Source of the DNA: a virus
Direction: 5' to 3' (one strand)
Virus record (IMG/VR): IMGVR_UViG_3300008450_008027
Location: 1-43,134 of that record
DNA: 43,134 nucleotides
In this document: positions 1 through 8,275 of the stretch, piece after piece
How the letters are laid out: each line of letters starts with the position of its first letter
Position numbering within the stretch: position 1 is the first letter of the stretch
The notes under the pieces: generated by a model
The model's input: the letters and a program-made list of their open reading frames with translations, nothing else
Told to the model about the DNA's origin: nothing
Databases searched by the model: none
Position numbers and translations under genes: made by a program

Positions 1-1
1 G

Positions 2-991
2 TTTAATGTTGCAGCATTAAAATTTATTGAAAATATGAAAAAACGAGGCTGGAATATGATCCATTATGGACATGAATCTGCTGAAGTTGACTGTGACAAT
101 GAAGTTTGTGTGACCAATGATGAATTCGCTCCTCCCGAAGACGGTAATTTATTTTTACATCGAAAAGATTTAGAAGCAATTTATAATCAGCGAGCAATTG
201 ACGCAGTTAAAAGACGTAAAAAACCTGGAGATATGTTGTTGGCATTTTATGGGTTAGCCAATAAACCTGTAATGGATGCACACACTGATTTAAAATTACT
301 GGAACCCAGTATAGGTTATCCGCCTGAAACAGTGTACACCCAATATAGAGCGTTTGTTAGTTATAGTCAAATGCATTACTATTATGGCCTGCATCGAATG
401 TTATTAAAGCCCAGCTGGTATGATGCTGTGATTCCTAACGCATTTACTCCCAGCGAATTTGAATTTAAAGCAGACAAAGAAGATTATTTTGTATACTTGG
501 GTCGAGTAAATTACGATAAAGGCATTGATCTCTGTGTTCAAGTAACAGAAAGATTGGGTAAAAAACTTTATATTGCTGGTCCCGCTACAGACTTAAAACA
601 TTTAGGATATAGGAACGTGCCCTCTCATGTTGAGCTAGTGGGTTATGTAAATCCTGAACAGCGCAGCAAACTGATAGGCAGTGCCCAATGTTTAATGTGT
701 CCCACACACTACATTGAACCATTTGGTAATATTGCTGCTGAAGCACAATTCTGCGGAACTCCGGTGCTGGCCACAGATTGGGGTGGGTATGTGGACAGTG
801 TAGTACACGGGGTAACTGGCTTTCGTTGTAAAGATTTTGGATCGTTTGTCAGAGCTGCTGAACAAGTACAGGAATTAGATCCACAAAATTGTAGAAATTG
901 GGCCATGCAAAATTTCAGCGATGAAGTTATTCACGACAAATTTCACGAATGGCTTAACAAAATTAAAATTAACAATTTTTATCATGTATAA
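2..991 (+). CDS. GT4-type glycosyltransferase, 5' end cut by window
   Basis: The reading frame is open from base 2, and the codons before the first ATG at 35 read as plausible protein, so the gene begins upstream of the window. The C-terminal half has the GT-B/GT4 pattern. A YLGRVNYDKGIDL strand-loop lies near residue 154 (numbered from the ATG at 35), then an AGPATD segment, then EPFGNIAAEAQFCGTPVLATD with the family's EX7E pair (E228/E236) that binds the donor nucleotide sugar. It should transfer a sugar from a nucleotide donor in the cytoplasm. It heads a run of sugar-modifying genes. The acceptor (phage protein, DNA or host glycan) is unknown. Confidence 0.85.
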   Translation, partial: FNVAALKFIENMKKRGWNMIHYGHESAEVDCDNEVCVTNDEFAPPEDGNLFLHRKDLEAIYNQRAIDAVKRRKKPGDMLLAFYGLANKPVMDAHTDLKLLEPSIGYPPETVYTQYRAFVSYSQMHYYYGLHRMLLKPSWYDAVIPNAFTPSEFEFKADKEDYFVYLGRVNYDKGIDLCVQVTERLGKKLYIAGPATDLKHLGYRNVPSHVELVGYVNPEQRSKLIGSAQCLMCPTHYIEPFGNIAAEAQFCGTPVLATDWGGYVDSVVHGVTGFRCKDFGSFVRAAEQVQELDPQNCRNWAMQNFSDEVIHDKFHEWLNKIKINNFYHV

Positions 992-1394
992 AATTTACAG
1001 CAAATTAAATCCCGCAAAACATCTTCATACTGTATATCGTCTCAGCGATATCACAGATCGCAATGAAGTAGCCGAAGAACATCAGTTTTTGCAGTTAGCT
1101 ACCTTACGCATGGCCAAAGGTAAAACATTCCGGCCGCATCAACATATCTGGAAGCCAACACCAGTTGAGCAAATTATTGCACAAGAATCTTGGGTAGTGA
1201 TCAAAGGCAGCGTAGAAGTCAGTTTCTACGACACAGACGGAGCTCTATTAGAAAAACAAGTCATCAATGTAGGTGATTGTAGTATGACCTTTGAAGGTGG
1301 CCATACATATTTGATACTAGAAGACGACACTGTGGTCTATGAATATAAAACTGGCCCATATCAAGGGCAAGCACTGGACAAGGTATTTCTATGA
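984..1394 (+). CDS. WbuC-like cupin-fold protein
   Basis: A 136-residue single-domain cupin. I chose the ATG at 984, which overlaps the stop of the glycosyltransferase by 8 nt; a longer frame from 921 runs deep inside that gene. Histidines in the RPHQH stretch plus the later EGGHTY segment give the metal-site layout of cupins. The ESWVVIKGSVEVSFYD strand and the closing YEYKTGPYQG resemble WbuC-type cupins of O-antigen fucosamine loci. Such proteins are thought to act on sugar intermediates, but the reaction is not settled. It is translationally coupled on both sides (ATGA with the next gene), so it belongs to the glycan operon. Confidence 0.65.
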   Translation: MYKIYSKLNPAKHLHTVYRLSDITDRNEVAEEHQFLQLATLRMAKGKTFRPHQHIWKPTPVEQIIAQESWVVIKGSVEVSFYDTDGALLEKQVINVGDCSMTFEGGHTYLILEDDTVVYEYKTGPYQGQALDKVFL

Positions 1395-1918
1395 TTAAAG
1401 GTGACGATGTTTACATCAGTCCCAGCGCAGAAATACGCAGACCTGAACTATGTAAGATTGGTAATCATGTAGCCATAGACAGTTTTTTCTATTGTACTAC
1501 TAAATTAGACATTGGAGACTATGTTCATATTAGCCCGCAAGTAGCAGTTATAGGTGGCAAGGAAACTGCACTGTATGTCGAAGACTTTTGTTTTCTCAGT
1601 GTGGGGTCTAAGTACATTTGCGGCAGTGAAACGTTTCATGGAGCAGGACTAATTGGCCCACTGATTCCCAAAGAATATCAAGATGAACAACAACTATGGC
1701 CAATTACACTTAAGAGATTCAGTGGGGCATTGGCTAACAGTGTAATTTTACCCGGCGTTACCATGGCTGAAGGCAGTGTACTGGGCGCTAACAGTTTACT
1801 TAAAGAAGATACTGAGCCTTGGACAGTGTATGCTGGTAATCCTGCTCGACCAATTCGAAAACGAGAAATGCACCAAGCATACGATTATGCAGAAAAATTA
1901 GGATACAAATACCAATGA
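1391..1918 (+). CDS. Hexapeptide-repeat (left-handed beta-helix) acyltransferase
   Basis: A 175-residue protein with the periodic small/hydrophobic pattern of left-handed beta-helix acyltransferases (CKIGNHVAID, LDIGDYVHIS, VILPGVTMAEGSVLGANSLL). It ends in the typical YAGNPARPIRKR cap of the WbbJ/maltose O-acetyltransferase group. These enzymes acetylate sugars using acetyl-CoA. The usual catalytic His is probably the one in SETFHGAG near residue 83. The start ATG overlaps the previous stop (ATGA) and its own stop overlaps the next gene. In context it likely acetylates a sugar made or transferred by its neighbours. Confidence 0.8.
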   Translation: MIKGDDVYISPSAEIRRPELCKIGNHVAIDSFFYCTTKLDIGDYVHISPQVAVIGGKETALYVEDFCFLSVGSKYICGSETFHGAGLIGPLIPKEYQDEQQLWPITLKRFSGALANSVILPGVTMAEGSVLGANSLLKEDTEPWTVYAGNPARPIRKREMHQAYDYAEKLGYKYQ

Positions 1919-2604
1919 GCAAATTTAATAGTTGGCCTTCGGGCAAATTACCAAAAGAATTTCAACGTCCTGAGTTGGATTTAGTCAAGCAACTAGGATA
2001 CCATTGGGATGATCCCCGAGATGTTGTTGGTATATTTGAAAGAAAAGTTGCAGAGTTTGCCGGAGCAAAATACGGTATAAGTGTAGATTGTTGCACACAT
2101 GGAGTATTCCTAAGTTTGAAGTATTTAAATGCACAAGGGCTAGTAGAAATACCTAAACATACGTACCAAAGTATTCCTATGTATATTAAACATGCAGGTT
2201 GTCATCCCACATTCAGAGATGAACAGTGGAGCGGTGCGTATCAATTGAAACCCTATCCAGTCTGGGATGCAGCAACTCGATGGCGCCGAGGCATGTACCT
2301 GGGAGGTATGCACGTAGTTAGTTTTCAAATTAAAAAACGTATTCCCATTGGTCGCGGCGGCATGATTCTAACTGATGATAAACAAGCCTACGATTGGCTG
2401 TGCAAAGCAAGATACGATGGCAGAGATTTAGACGTAAGTCAATGGGACGATGATGCAGACGTATGTGGCTGGCATATGTACATGACTCCCGAAGATGCCG
2501 CTCGAGGTATAATCCTAATGGATCAAGTGCCCGACGATACACCCGATTGTGGTAGTTGGGAAAACTATGCGGATCTGAGTAAAAAGAAATTGTGGAAAGA
2601 ATAA
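1915..2604 (+). CDS. DegT/DnrJ/EryC1-like PLP aminotransferase, short form
   Basis: A 229-residue protein that aligns by eye with the large PLP domain of DegT-type sugar aminotransferases: FERKVAEFAGAKYGISVDCCTHGVFLSL near the N terminus, VWDAAT in place of the usual EDAA, and SFQIKKRIPIGRGGMILTDD containing the expected Schiff-base lysine. The family is normally about 370 residues, so the C-terminal domain is largely missing here without a visible frameshift. It could be a compact nucleotide-sugar aminotransferase or a non-catalytic relative. It starts by overlapping the acyltransferase stop, and the gmd gene starts one base after its stop. Confidence 0.7.
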   Translation: MSKFNSWPSGKLPKEFQRPELDLVKQLGYHWDDPRDVVGIFERKVAEFAGAKYGISVDCCTHGVFLSLKYLNAQGLVEIPKHTYQSIPMYIKHAGCHPTFRDEQWSGAYQLKPYPVWDAATRWRRGMYLGGMHVVSFQIKKRIPIGRGGMILTDDKQAYDWLCKARYDGRDLDVSQWDDDADVCGWHMYMTPEDAARGIILMDQVPDDTPDCGSWENYADLSKKKLWKE

Positions 2605-2605
2605 C

Positions 2606-3577
2606 ATGAAAAAGAAAGCATTGATTACAGGTATTAATGGACAAGACGGTAGTTATCTGTCAGAGTACCTGTTAAGTTTAAACTATGATGTGTACGGCAT
2701 TGTTCGTCGTCACAGTGTACCCGAAGGACAGAGTAGTAGATTAGAACATATCAACGATAAGATTACACGCATCTATGGCGATTTAACGGACGAAATGAGT
2801 ATTGCCAATGTGGTCAATCAAGTAAAGCCAGACGAGATTTACAACCTTGGAGCAATGAGTCATGTGCGTATTAGCTTTGATATGCCTGCATTTACCATTA
2901 AAACAAATAGTGTGGGTGTACTAAACATGTTGGAAGCGTACAGACAATTTTGTCCTGGCGCAAAGTTTTACCAAGCCAGTTCCAGTGAAATGTTTGGAAA
3001 CAGTATAGATTCCGATGGAGTACAAAGATTAACAACTCCAATGGTTCCAGTTAGTCCATACGGATGTAGTAAAGTTATGGGTTACAACTTGACTCGTCAT
3101 TACCGAGATGCTTATAAGCTACATGCCTGTAACGGAATTTTGTTTAATCATGAAAGTCCGCGCCGCGGCACAAACTTTGTGACTAACAAAGTTGTTAAGA
3201 CAGCAGTAGAAATTAAACGAGGACTAACAGACAAATTAGAACTCGGCAACCTAGACAGTAGCAGGGATTGGGGACACAGTTACGATTATGTCCGAGCCAT
3301 GCATTTAATCACTAACAGTGACACGCCCAGAGATTGGGTAGTGGCCACAGGAGAAAGTCATACAGTTCGAGAACTTTGTAAATATGTGTTTGACAGTCTG
3401 GACATGAACTACGAAAATTATGTAGTTCAAAATCAAAAATTTTTACGGCCCGAAGAATTAAAGTTCCTTAAAGGCGACAGCGCACCTATACGCAGTGAAC
3501 TAGGATGGAAACCAAAATATACTTTTGAAACAATGTTGGATGAAATGATTGCACATTGGATGGAAGAAATAAAATGA
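2606..3577 (+). CDS. gmd: GDP-mannose 4,6-dehydratase
   Basis: A 323-residue extended short-chain dehydrogenase. It has the NADP-binding GINGQDG near residue 9, RRHSVPEGQSSRLEH (the GMD-type RRxS segment), ASSSEMFG with catalytic Ser-Glu, and YGCSK as the YxxxK motif. A dimer/substrate segment NHESPRRGTNFVTNKV follows. The enzyme converts GDP-mannose to GDP-4-keto-6-deoxymannose, the precursor of GDP-fucose, GDP-rhamnose and GDP-perosamine. No GDP-fucose synthase is visible in this window, so the second step must come from the host, from elsewhere in the genome, or from the DegT-like neighbour if the product is an amino sugar. The downstream gene overlaps by ATGA. Confidence 0.95.
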   Translation: MKKKALITGINGQDGSYLSEYLLSLNYDVYGIVRRHSVPEGQSSRLEHINDKITRIYGDLTDEMSIANVVNQVKPDEIYNLGAMSHVRISFDMPAFTIKTNSVGVLNMLEAYRQFCPGAKFYQASSSEMFGNSIDSDGVQRLTTPMVPVSPYGCSKVMGYNLTRHYRDAYKLHACNGILFNHESPRRGTNFVTNKVVKTAVEIKRGLTDKLELGNLDSSRDWGHSYDYVRAMHLITNSDTPRDWVVATGESHTVRELCKYVFDSLDMNYENYVVQNQKFLRPEELKFLKGDSAPIRSELGWKPKYTFETMLDEMIAHWMEEIK

Positions 3578-4416
3578 AAAATCATATCTATGTAATGCCC
3601 GGCGGCGGCCCTTTTAGTCGATTTCTGCAATGCGGAGTTATACCGTTAGCAGACATTGATTTTGACAATGTATTTTTAACTTTGAGTGCTTTTGAAGAAG
3701 ACACAAGGAATGACGAGTATCTTCAAGAAGCAGTGGATCACATTGTGAGAAATAGAACAGCCATGCAAAGTTACGGAATAGAACATCCTTATGATCATAT
3801 CATGGGATACGTATTAAATCAAACCACAGATAAGACCTACGAGTATAAAGGATTTTTGCCAATTGGCAAAATGTACACAAAAAACAGCCCTATAGAAGAC
3901 AGTAATAGATTGTCAGACTATAAGCGTGTGCTTAATAAGATTCATATTAATAATGAAATTACCACTAAAGTGGATAACTTATGTAAATTAGTTAATATTA
4001 ATTCACGCACTCTGGGTGTTCACGTAAGAATGACCACTATGGCAGTTCATACTAATTATAATCTAATTACGCACGAAGATTATTGTCGAACCATTGACAA
4101 TCAGCTAGCCACTGGTGACTGGGATGGGCTGTATGTAGCCACAGACAACGTTGAATCTTTGGTAAAGATGGAACAACGATACGGGCATATAATTAGATAC
4201 TATCCAAATTTATGGAGATTGCCCACCGAACAAATTACAGAACGATGGCAATGGTCCTGGGAATATGATGCTTTTTTTCATAAAAGATTTTGGCAAGAAA
4301 GCTTTATGGAAGCAATGACATTGGCTCGGTGTGGTGGCATGATATGCAGAGACAGTAACTTTAGTAATGCGGCTGTGGTGTTTAGCAATAGTTTAAAAAG
4401 GATAGTGCGAGTTTAA
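3574..4416 (+). CDS. Fucosyltransferase-fold (GT11/GT23-like) protein
   Basis: A 280-residue protein; I chose the ATG at 3574, which overlaps the gmd stop (ATGA), rather than an upstream in-gene ATG at 3556. Three segments match the GT-B fucosyltransferase superfamily (FUT8/NodZ/GT11/O-fucosyltransferase): LGVHVRMT (the HxR motif, near residue 150), GLYVATDN near 177, and ARCGGMICRDSNFSNAAVVFS near 251. Those residues bind GDP-fucose in the family. Placement directly after GDP-mannose dehydratase supports a 6-deoxyhexose donor. Sequence drift is large, so the exact linkage and acceptor cannot be stated. Confidence 0.65.
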   Translation: MKNHIYVMPGGGPFSRFLQCGVIPLADIDFDNVFLTLSAFEEDTRNDEYLQEAVDHIVRNRTAMQSYGIEHPYDHIMGYVLNQTTDKTYEYKGFLPIGKMYTKNSPIEDSNRLSDYKRVLNKIHINNEITTKVDNLCKLVNINSRTLGVHVRMTTMAVHTNYNLITHEDYCRTIDNQLATGDWDGLYVATDNVESLVKMEQRYGHIIRYYPNLWRLPTEQITERWQWSWEYDAFFHKRFWQESFMEAMTLARCGGMICRDSNFSNAAVVFSNSLKRIVRV

Positions 4417-4418
4417 AA

Positions 4419-5186
4419 ATGAATCATGCATTTTTTGTTACCTCAAGTATCGAGTTAGATCCTGCTCGCAATTTTAAAGGGACAAGGAAACGCACAGTCT
4501 TTTCTACCAATGAAAGACTGGTTCAAACAATTAAAACTATAACTAATCTCAGTGAGAAAGATCCTTCGGCACCTATTTACTTAATAGATTCGTCTGCTAG
4601 GACATTCGATCAATTAAATTGTATAGGCGTAAAGAATCTTCATTATATTAAACTACAAGAACTAAATCCTGCGGTAGCAGACATAGTAAGGACTCATTCG
4701 TCGAAATCATACTGCGAATGTTTGATGATACTGGAATTTTTTAAACATTATAAAAAAGAATTACAAAAATATAATTTTGTAACAAAGATATGCGCTCGTT
4801 ACACACTATCAGATAATTACAATACAGATTTGTTTACTCCTGAAAATACAGATAAGTTTTTTATGAAAAAAGAACTTATGTGGGACAATGAGCATATTAA
4901 TTTTTTAACAGAAGTACAACTGCCCCGGGATTTATTAGTTGACAATAAACTTTATGGATTTTATACTGTAGCACATGCCATGGGAAATCAAAAAATTGAT
5001 CAGTACGAAGCAATAATAGCAGCATCTGCACAGATGGCAGCAGAACACGGCAAGTATTATCATCAAGATGTCGAATATACATTACATCTGTATTTGAGAT
5101 TGTTTGGTCTTCTCAAAGATGTAATCATTGTTGATTGGACTGTGGATGGTCGCTGTGGTGTTACTGGGGATTGGGTGAGGTATTAA
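4419..5186 (+). CDS. Unknown protein in glycan block
   Basis: A 255-residue protein that I do not recognise. It starts MNHAFFVTSSIEL and has alternating hydrophobic strands and helices; APIYLIDSS and KICARYTLSDNY segments are reminiscent of a nucleotide-binding glycosyltransferase fold, but there is no clear DxD or EX7E motif. There is no signal peptide or membrane segment. It sits 2 nt after the fucosyltransferase-like gene, and the next gene's ATG follows its stop directly, so it is in the same transcript. A role in glycan assembly is inferred only from position. Confidence 0.7.
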   Translation: MNHAFFVTSSIELDPARNFKGTRKRTVFSTNERLVQTIKTITNLSEKDPSAPIYLIDSSARTFDQLNCIGVKNLHYIKLQELNPAVADIVRTHSSKSYCECLMILEFFKHYKKELQKYNFVTKICARYTLSDNYNTDLFTPENTDKFFMKKELMWDNEHINFLTEVQLPRDLLVDNKLYGFYTVAHAMGNQKIDQYEAIIAASAQMAAEHGKYYHQDVEYTLHLYLRLFGLLKDVIIVDWTVDGRCGVTGDWVRY

Positions 5187-6032
5187 ATGCACATTATTAA
5201 ACAAATAGGATATATGCCAGGGTACGGACTTGACAGTCTGCATCGTTTCACAAAACAATTTAACAAACGTATTTCACTCAGCGTGGACAATATTAATAGT
5301 TGTCCAGACGCAGAGTTTAAAGTATTAATGCAAAGTGAACCTCCTAATCTTTATATAATGTTTTGCGGGCTGGTACAAGAAAATTATCAAAATTTTGATT
5401 TGGTACTGACCTATGATGATAGATTGTTGTCCTTGCCTAATGCTGTAGAATTCTGTCCTGTTGGGTCTTGGATATCCGACGATCTAAAACTAGAAAAAAG
5501 AAATCAAATTAGTTATATGATGAGCAGCAAATTAAATGGCACTGCTTATCATATGCGATATATGATAATGCGCCGATTTGAAAAAATAAAATCTATAGGT
5601 GAATTTGATTTGTTATGGCATCGTAGTCCCCCAAGAGTACCCAGTAAAGATCCGTTTTTTGCAAATGCAAAATTTAACATTGCCTGCGAAAATCAAATTA
5701 TGACAAACATGTTTACTGAAAAACTGTTGGACTGTTTTAAAACTTTAACAGTGCCCATTTATTATGGATGCACAAACATTGAAAAATATTTCAATCCCAA
5801 AGGTATTATTCAATTTAACACAATAGAAGAACTCGAGAACATTCTCGAAAATTTAACACCTGACGTATACGACGAAATGCTGCCATATCTTCATGAAAAT
5901 TTTGAAGCAGCCAAGCCCTATTGGGAAAAAACAATTTATCAAAGAATAGAAGATGAAATTGAAAAAGCGTTGAATAAACCGTCAATGTTTGAAGACGAAA
6001 ATAATTTACTTTACACAGTTTTGCTTGAATAA
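5187..6032 (+). CDS. GT10-family fucosyltransferase
   Basis: A 281-residue protein. Its C-terminal half carries the GT10 (alpha-1,3/1,4-fucosyltransferase) signature FNIACENQ...TEKLLDCFKTLTVPIYYG (residues about 163-194), followed by CTNIEKYFNPKGIIQF. In the family this region binds GDP-fucose; the FxxxxEN and TEKxxD elements are intact. The N-terminal half, the acceptor domain, is diverged. It should transfer fucose or a related 6-deoxysugar to a glycan. With GMD and the GT11/23-like gene two positions upstream, the operon looks built for 6-deoxyhexose decoration. It starts immediately after the preceding stop. Confidence 0.85.
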   Translation: MHIIKQIGYMPGYGLDSLHRFTKQFNKRISLSVDNINSCPDAEFKVLMQSEPPNLYIMFCGLVQENYQNFDLVLTYDDRLLSLPNAVEFCPVGSWISDDLKLEKRNQISYMMSSKLNGTAYHMRYMIMRRFEKIKSIGEFDLLWHRSPPRVPSKDPFFANAKFNIACENQIMTNMFTEKLLDCFKTLTVPIYYGCTNIEKYFNPKGIIQFNTIEELENILENLTPDVYDEMLPYLHENFEAAKPYWEKTIYQRIEDEIEKALNKPSMFEDENNLLYTVLLE

Positions 6033-6041
6033 GTACAATAT

Positions 6042-6599
6042 ATGAAAACTAATCTATTAATCACTGATAATTTCTATAGCGATCCAGATTCTGTCAGAAG
6101 TTTTGCACTACAACAACCGTTTGATGTCACCGGTAACTATCCCGGAGCAAGGACCAAAAGTTTTCTTACACCAGATCTCAAAGAAACTGTGCAAACAATA
6201 ATTTGGAATGCAGGTGGTGAAGTGACTAATTGGTATGAAAAAGATGGATATACTGGGGCATATCAACTTACCACAGCAGCAGATCGCAGTTGGATACACA
6301 CGGACCATTTTAATAAATGGGCTGGGGTATTGTATCTAACACCCGATGCTCCAATAAGTAGTGGTACTGGTCTATTCAGATATAAAGAAAACGGTGCAAC
6401 TACTGCTGCTGAAATGGGAGATAGGTCCTACGATGCACAAGACATGACTAAATGGGACTTATACGATATAATGGCCAACAAATATAATCGATTAGTCTTA
6501 TACCGTGGCGATTTATTCCACAGTAGTTTAGACTATTTTGGCAGCAATCTACACGATGGTCGTTTATTTCAGCTGTTCTTTTTTGACACTGTTTATTAA
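6042..6599 (+). CDS. 2OG-Fe(II) oxygenase-like protein (DUF6445 type), copy 1
   Basis: A 185-residue protein with the jelly-roll layout of DUF6445 / 2-oxoglutarate-Fe(II) oxygenases. Metal ligands would be H86 and D88 in SWIHTDHFNKWAGVLYLTPD and the distal H160 in DLFHSSLDYFG; R174 in DGRLFQLFFF would hold 2-oxoglutarate. The substrate is unknown. It is followed 2 nt later by a clear paralogue with all of these residues kept, so the pair is a tandem duplication. Because it follows glycosyltransferases, protein or sugar hydroxylation of virion components is a reasonable but unproven idea. Confidence 0.8.
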   Translation: MKTNLLITDNFYSDPDSVRSFALQQPFDVTGNYPGARTKSFLTPDLKETVQTIIWNAGGEVTNWYEKDGYTGAYQLTTAADRSWIHTDHFNKWAGVLYLTPDAPISSGTGLFRYKENGATTAAEMGDRSYDAQDMTKWDLYDIMANKYNRLVLYRGDLFHSSLDYFGSNLHDGRLFQLFFFDTVY

Positions 6600-6601
6600 T
6601 T

Positions 6602-7153
6602 ATGAAAACAAATTTAATTATTGTGGATAATTTTTATAGTAATCCTGACGGAGTTCGGTCTTTTGCACTTAGTCAAGAGTTTACTAAACAAGCTAATTTT
6701 CCGGGCCGCCGAACTAAATCATTTTTAAACCAAGGCACTAAAGATACTGTACAAAATATCTTACGTAACGCAGGCGGCCTAGTCACCAATTGGAATGAGT
6801 CAGACGGATCCACTGGCAGTTTTGAAATGGCATTTGCACGAGATCGCAGTTGGATCCACACAGATCATTATAATACTTGGGCTGGGGTATTATATTTAAC
6901 ACCTGATGCTCCGTTAAGTGGGGGCACAGGTTTATATCGTTACAAAAAAACTGGGGCTGCAATTGCCAGCGAATTAGAAGAATACGAATCACAGGACATG
7001 ACCAAATGGGAATTGTGTGATACTGTAGCAAATCGATATAATCGATTAGTTTTATATCGCAGTGAGCAGTTTCATAACAGCTTAGATTATTTTGGATCTG
7101 ACATGGAAACGGGCAGATTATTTCAGCTTTTCTTTATAACAACAGAATTTTAA
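6602..7153 (+). CDS. 2OG-Fe(II) oxygenase-like protein (DUF6445 type), copy 2
   Basis: A 183-residue paralogue of the gene before it, with more than half of the residues identical by eye and the same start (MKTNL). H86/D88 in SWIHTDHYNTWAGVLYLTPD, H158 in EQFHNSLDYFG and the Arg in TGRLFQLFF are conserved. Differences cluster in the region between residues 40 and 80 and around 115-130, where substrate contacts would be expected, so the two copies may have split substrates. Spacing is 2 nt, indicating a shared transcript. Confidence 0.8.
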   Translation: MKTNLIIVDNFYSNPDGVRSFALSQEFTKQANFPGRRTKSFLNQGTKDTVQNILRNAGGLVTNWNESDGSTGSFEMAFARDRSWIHTDHYNTWAGVLYLTPDAPLSGGTGLYRYKKTGAAIASELEEYESQDMTKWELCDTVANRYNRLVLYRSEQFHNSLDYFGSDMETGRLFQLFFITTEF

Positions 7154-7164
7154 AAGGTATAACA

Positions 7165-7689
7165 ATGATTTATAAGGTTCCTAACTTTCTCGACAGTGAT
7201 GTACTATCAGCACTTAGAAAAAAATTCGAAACATCTAGAGGGCAAGCTGTTTTTGAAGTTAATCATATGGGTCGCTGGGGTAAAGGGTTAGAAGCAGGAT
7301 CTTATGCTCCTGTTTTAATATTGCCTATACCTGAATTCAGAGACTACTTGATTGAAAAATATCAAGCAATGGATCCAATATTCAAGGAATATGCAAATCT
7401 GAATTGCTTTATGCATATTTGGCTACCAGGCAGTCAAATTAATTTTCATCATGACGCCAGCGATGATAATCCCAGACTGAGCAGTACAATTTATATTAAT
7501 GAAAATTGGAATTGGAACTGGGGAGGCTTATTTTTATATGATGATCCCGACGCTGGCCAAGGATGGGTTTATCCGCATGAAAATTTAATGGTCTGGTTTA
7601 AGCCTCCTATTTTTCATGCTACATCGATGGTAACTGCAATAGCAGAACATCCTAGACTTAGTATTCAACTATTTTTTAACAAATATTGA
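7165..7689 (+). CDS. 2OG-Fe(II) oxygenase, prolyl-4-hydroxylase type
   Basis: A 174-residue protein with a more canonical P4Hc fold: HIWLPGSQINFHHDASDD supplies the HxD pair (H95/H96, D97), then a beta strand STIYINENWNWNWGG, the distal His in PIFHATSMV (H151), and R164 in HPRLSIQLFFN for 2-oxoglutarate. Homologous phage enzymes hydroxylate unknown targets. The stop is followed almost directly by another oxygenase gene. The upstream context AAAAGGTATAACA before the ATG gives a reasonable ribosome binding site. Confidence 0.85.
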   Translation: MIYKVPNFLDSDVLSALRKKFETSRGQAVFEVNHMGRWGKGLEAGSYAPVLILPIPEFRDYLIEKYQAMDPIFKEYANLNCFMHIWLPGSQINFHHDASDDNPRLSSTIYINENWNWNWGGLFLYDDPDAGQGWVYPHENLMVWFKPPIFHATSMVTAIAEHPRLSIQLFFNKY

Positions 7690-7690
7690 A

Positions 7691-8275
7691 ATGAATTTAG
7701 ATCATTGGTTTCCCAGCGTCATCGGACGGTCCGATCACTTAGATTGGTTAGATCCAATGTCTGAGGCCTTAGACGATATCTTTAACAATCCATCTACTAG
7801 ATTAAACGAAGAATTTTATTATAATGGACAAACAACCTACGGGACAAGAAATCTTACCACAGAGCCACAGTTCGCATCGTTTGTATCTTTTATACAGCAA
7901 CAGGCCTGTAATTTCTTAGAATTACAGGGGTACGATTCTGTTAAAGTTCCGTGGAAACCATTTCTATTTGCGAATAGTTTTAAACAGGGAAGTAATCATC
8001 CCAAACATTTGCACAGTCAATGTACTATTAGCGGAATTTATTATATAAAAACTCCACCTGGTAGTAGCAATATTATTTTTTATCCTAATCAACCTTTTAA
8101 AGACTTCTTTGATTATATGTTTATGATCAAGGATCCTGCCAATTGGTACAGTTTAGCTAAAACAGAATACAAGCCTTACCCTGGATTACTACTAATGTGG
8201 CCATCTTGGCTTTACCACGAAGTACCTCCCAATCACAGCACAGAACCAAGAACTAGTCTAGTTTTTAACCTGTGA
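7691..8275 (+). CDS. Putative 2OG-Fe(II) oxygenase (TIGR02466-like)
   Basis: A 194-residue protein resembling the phage/cyanophage TIGR02466 oxygenase family: a WFPSVIGRSD start, FANSFKQGSNHPKHLHSQCTISGIYYIKTP holding the first metal site, and LLMWPSWLYHEVPPNHSTEPRTSLVFNL with the distal His and the 2OG-binding Arg. It is the fourth oxygenase-type gene in a row. Its last 11 nt overlap the 3' end of the convergent Nudix gene, so the two opposing transcripts meet here. Confidence 0.75.
   Translation: MNLDHWFPSVIGRSDHLDWLDPMSEALDDIFNNPSTRLNEEFYYNGQTTYGTRNLTTEPQFASFVSFIQQQACNFLELQGYDSVKVPWKPFLFANSFKQGSNHPKHLHSQCTISGIYYIKTPPGSSNIIFYPNQPFKDFFDYMFMIKDPANWYSLAKTEYKPYPGLLLMWPSWLYHEVPPNHSTEPRTSLVFNL

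Noticed and set aside
921-983. Longer start for the cupin gene
   Set aside because: It would overlap the glycosyltransferase by 71 nt, and the extra residues (MKLFTTNFTNG...) are not cupin-like; the ATG at 984 gives the normal operon overlap.
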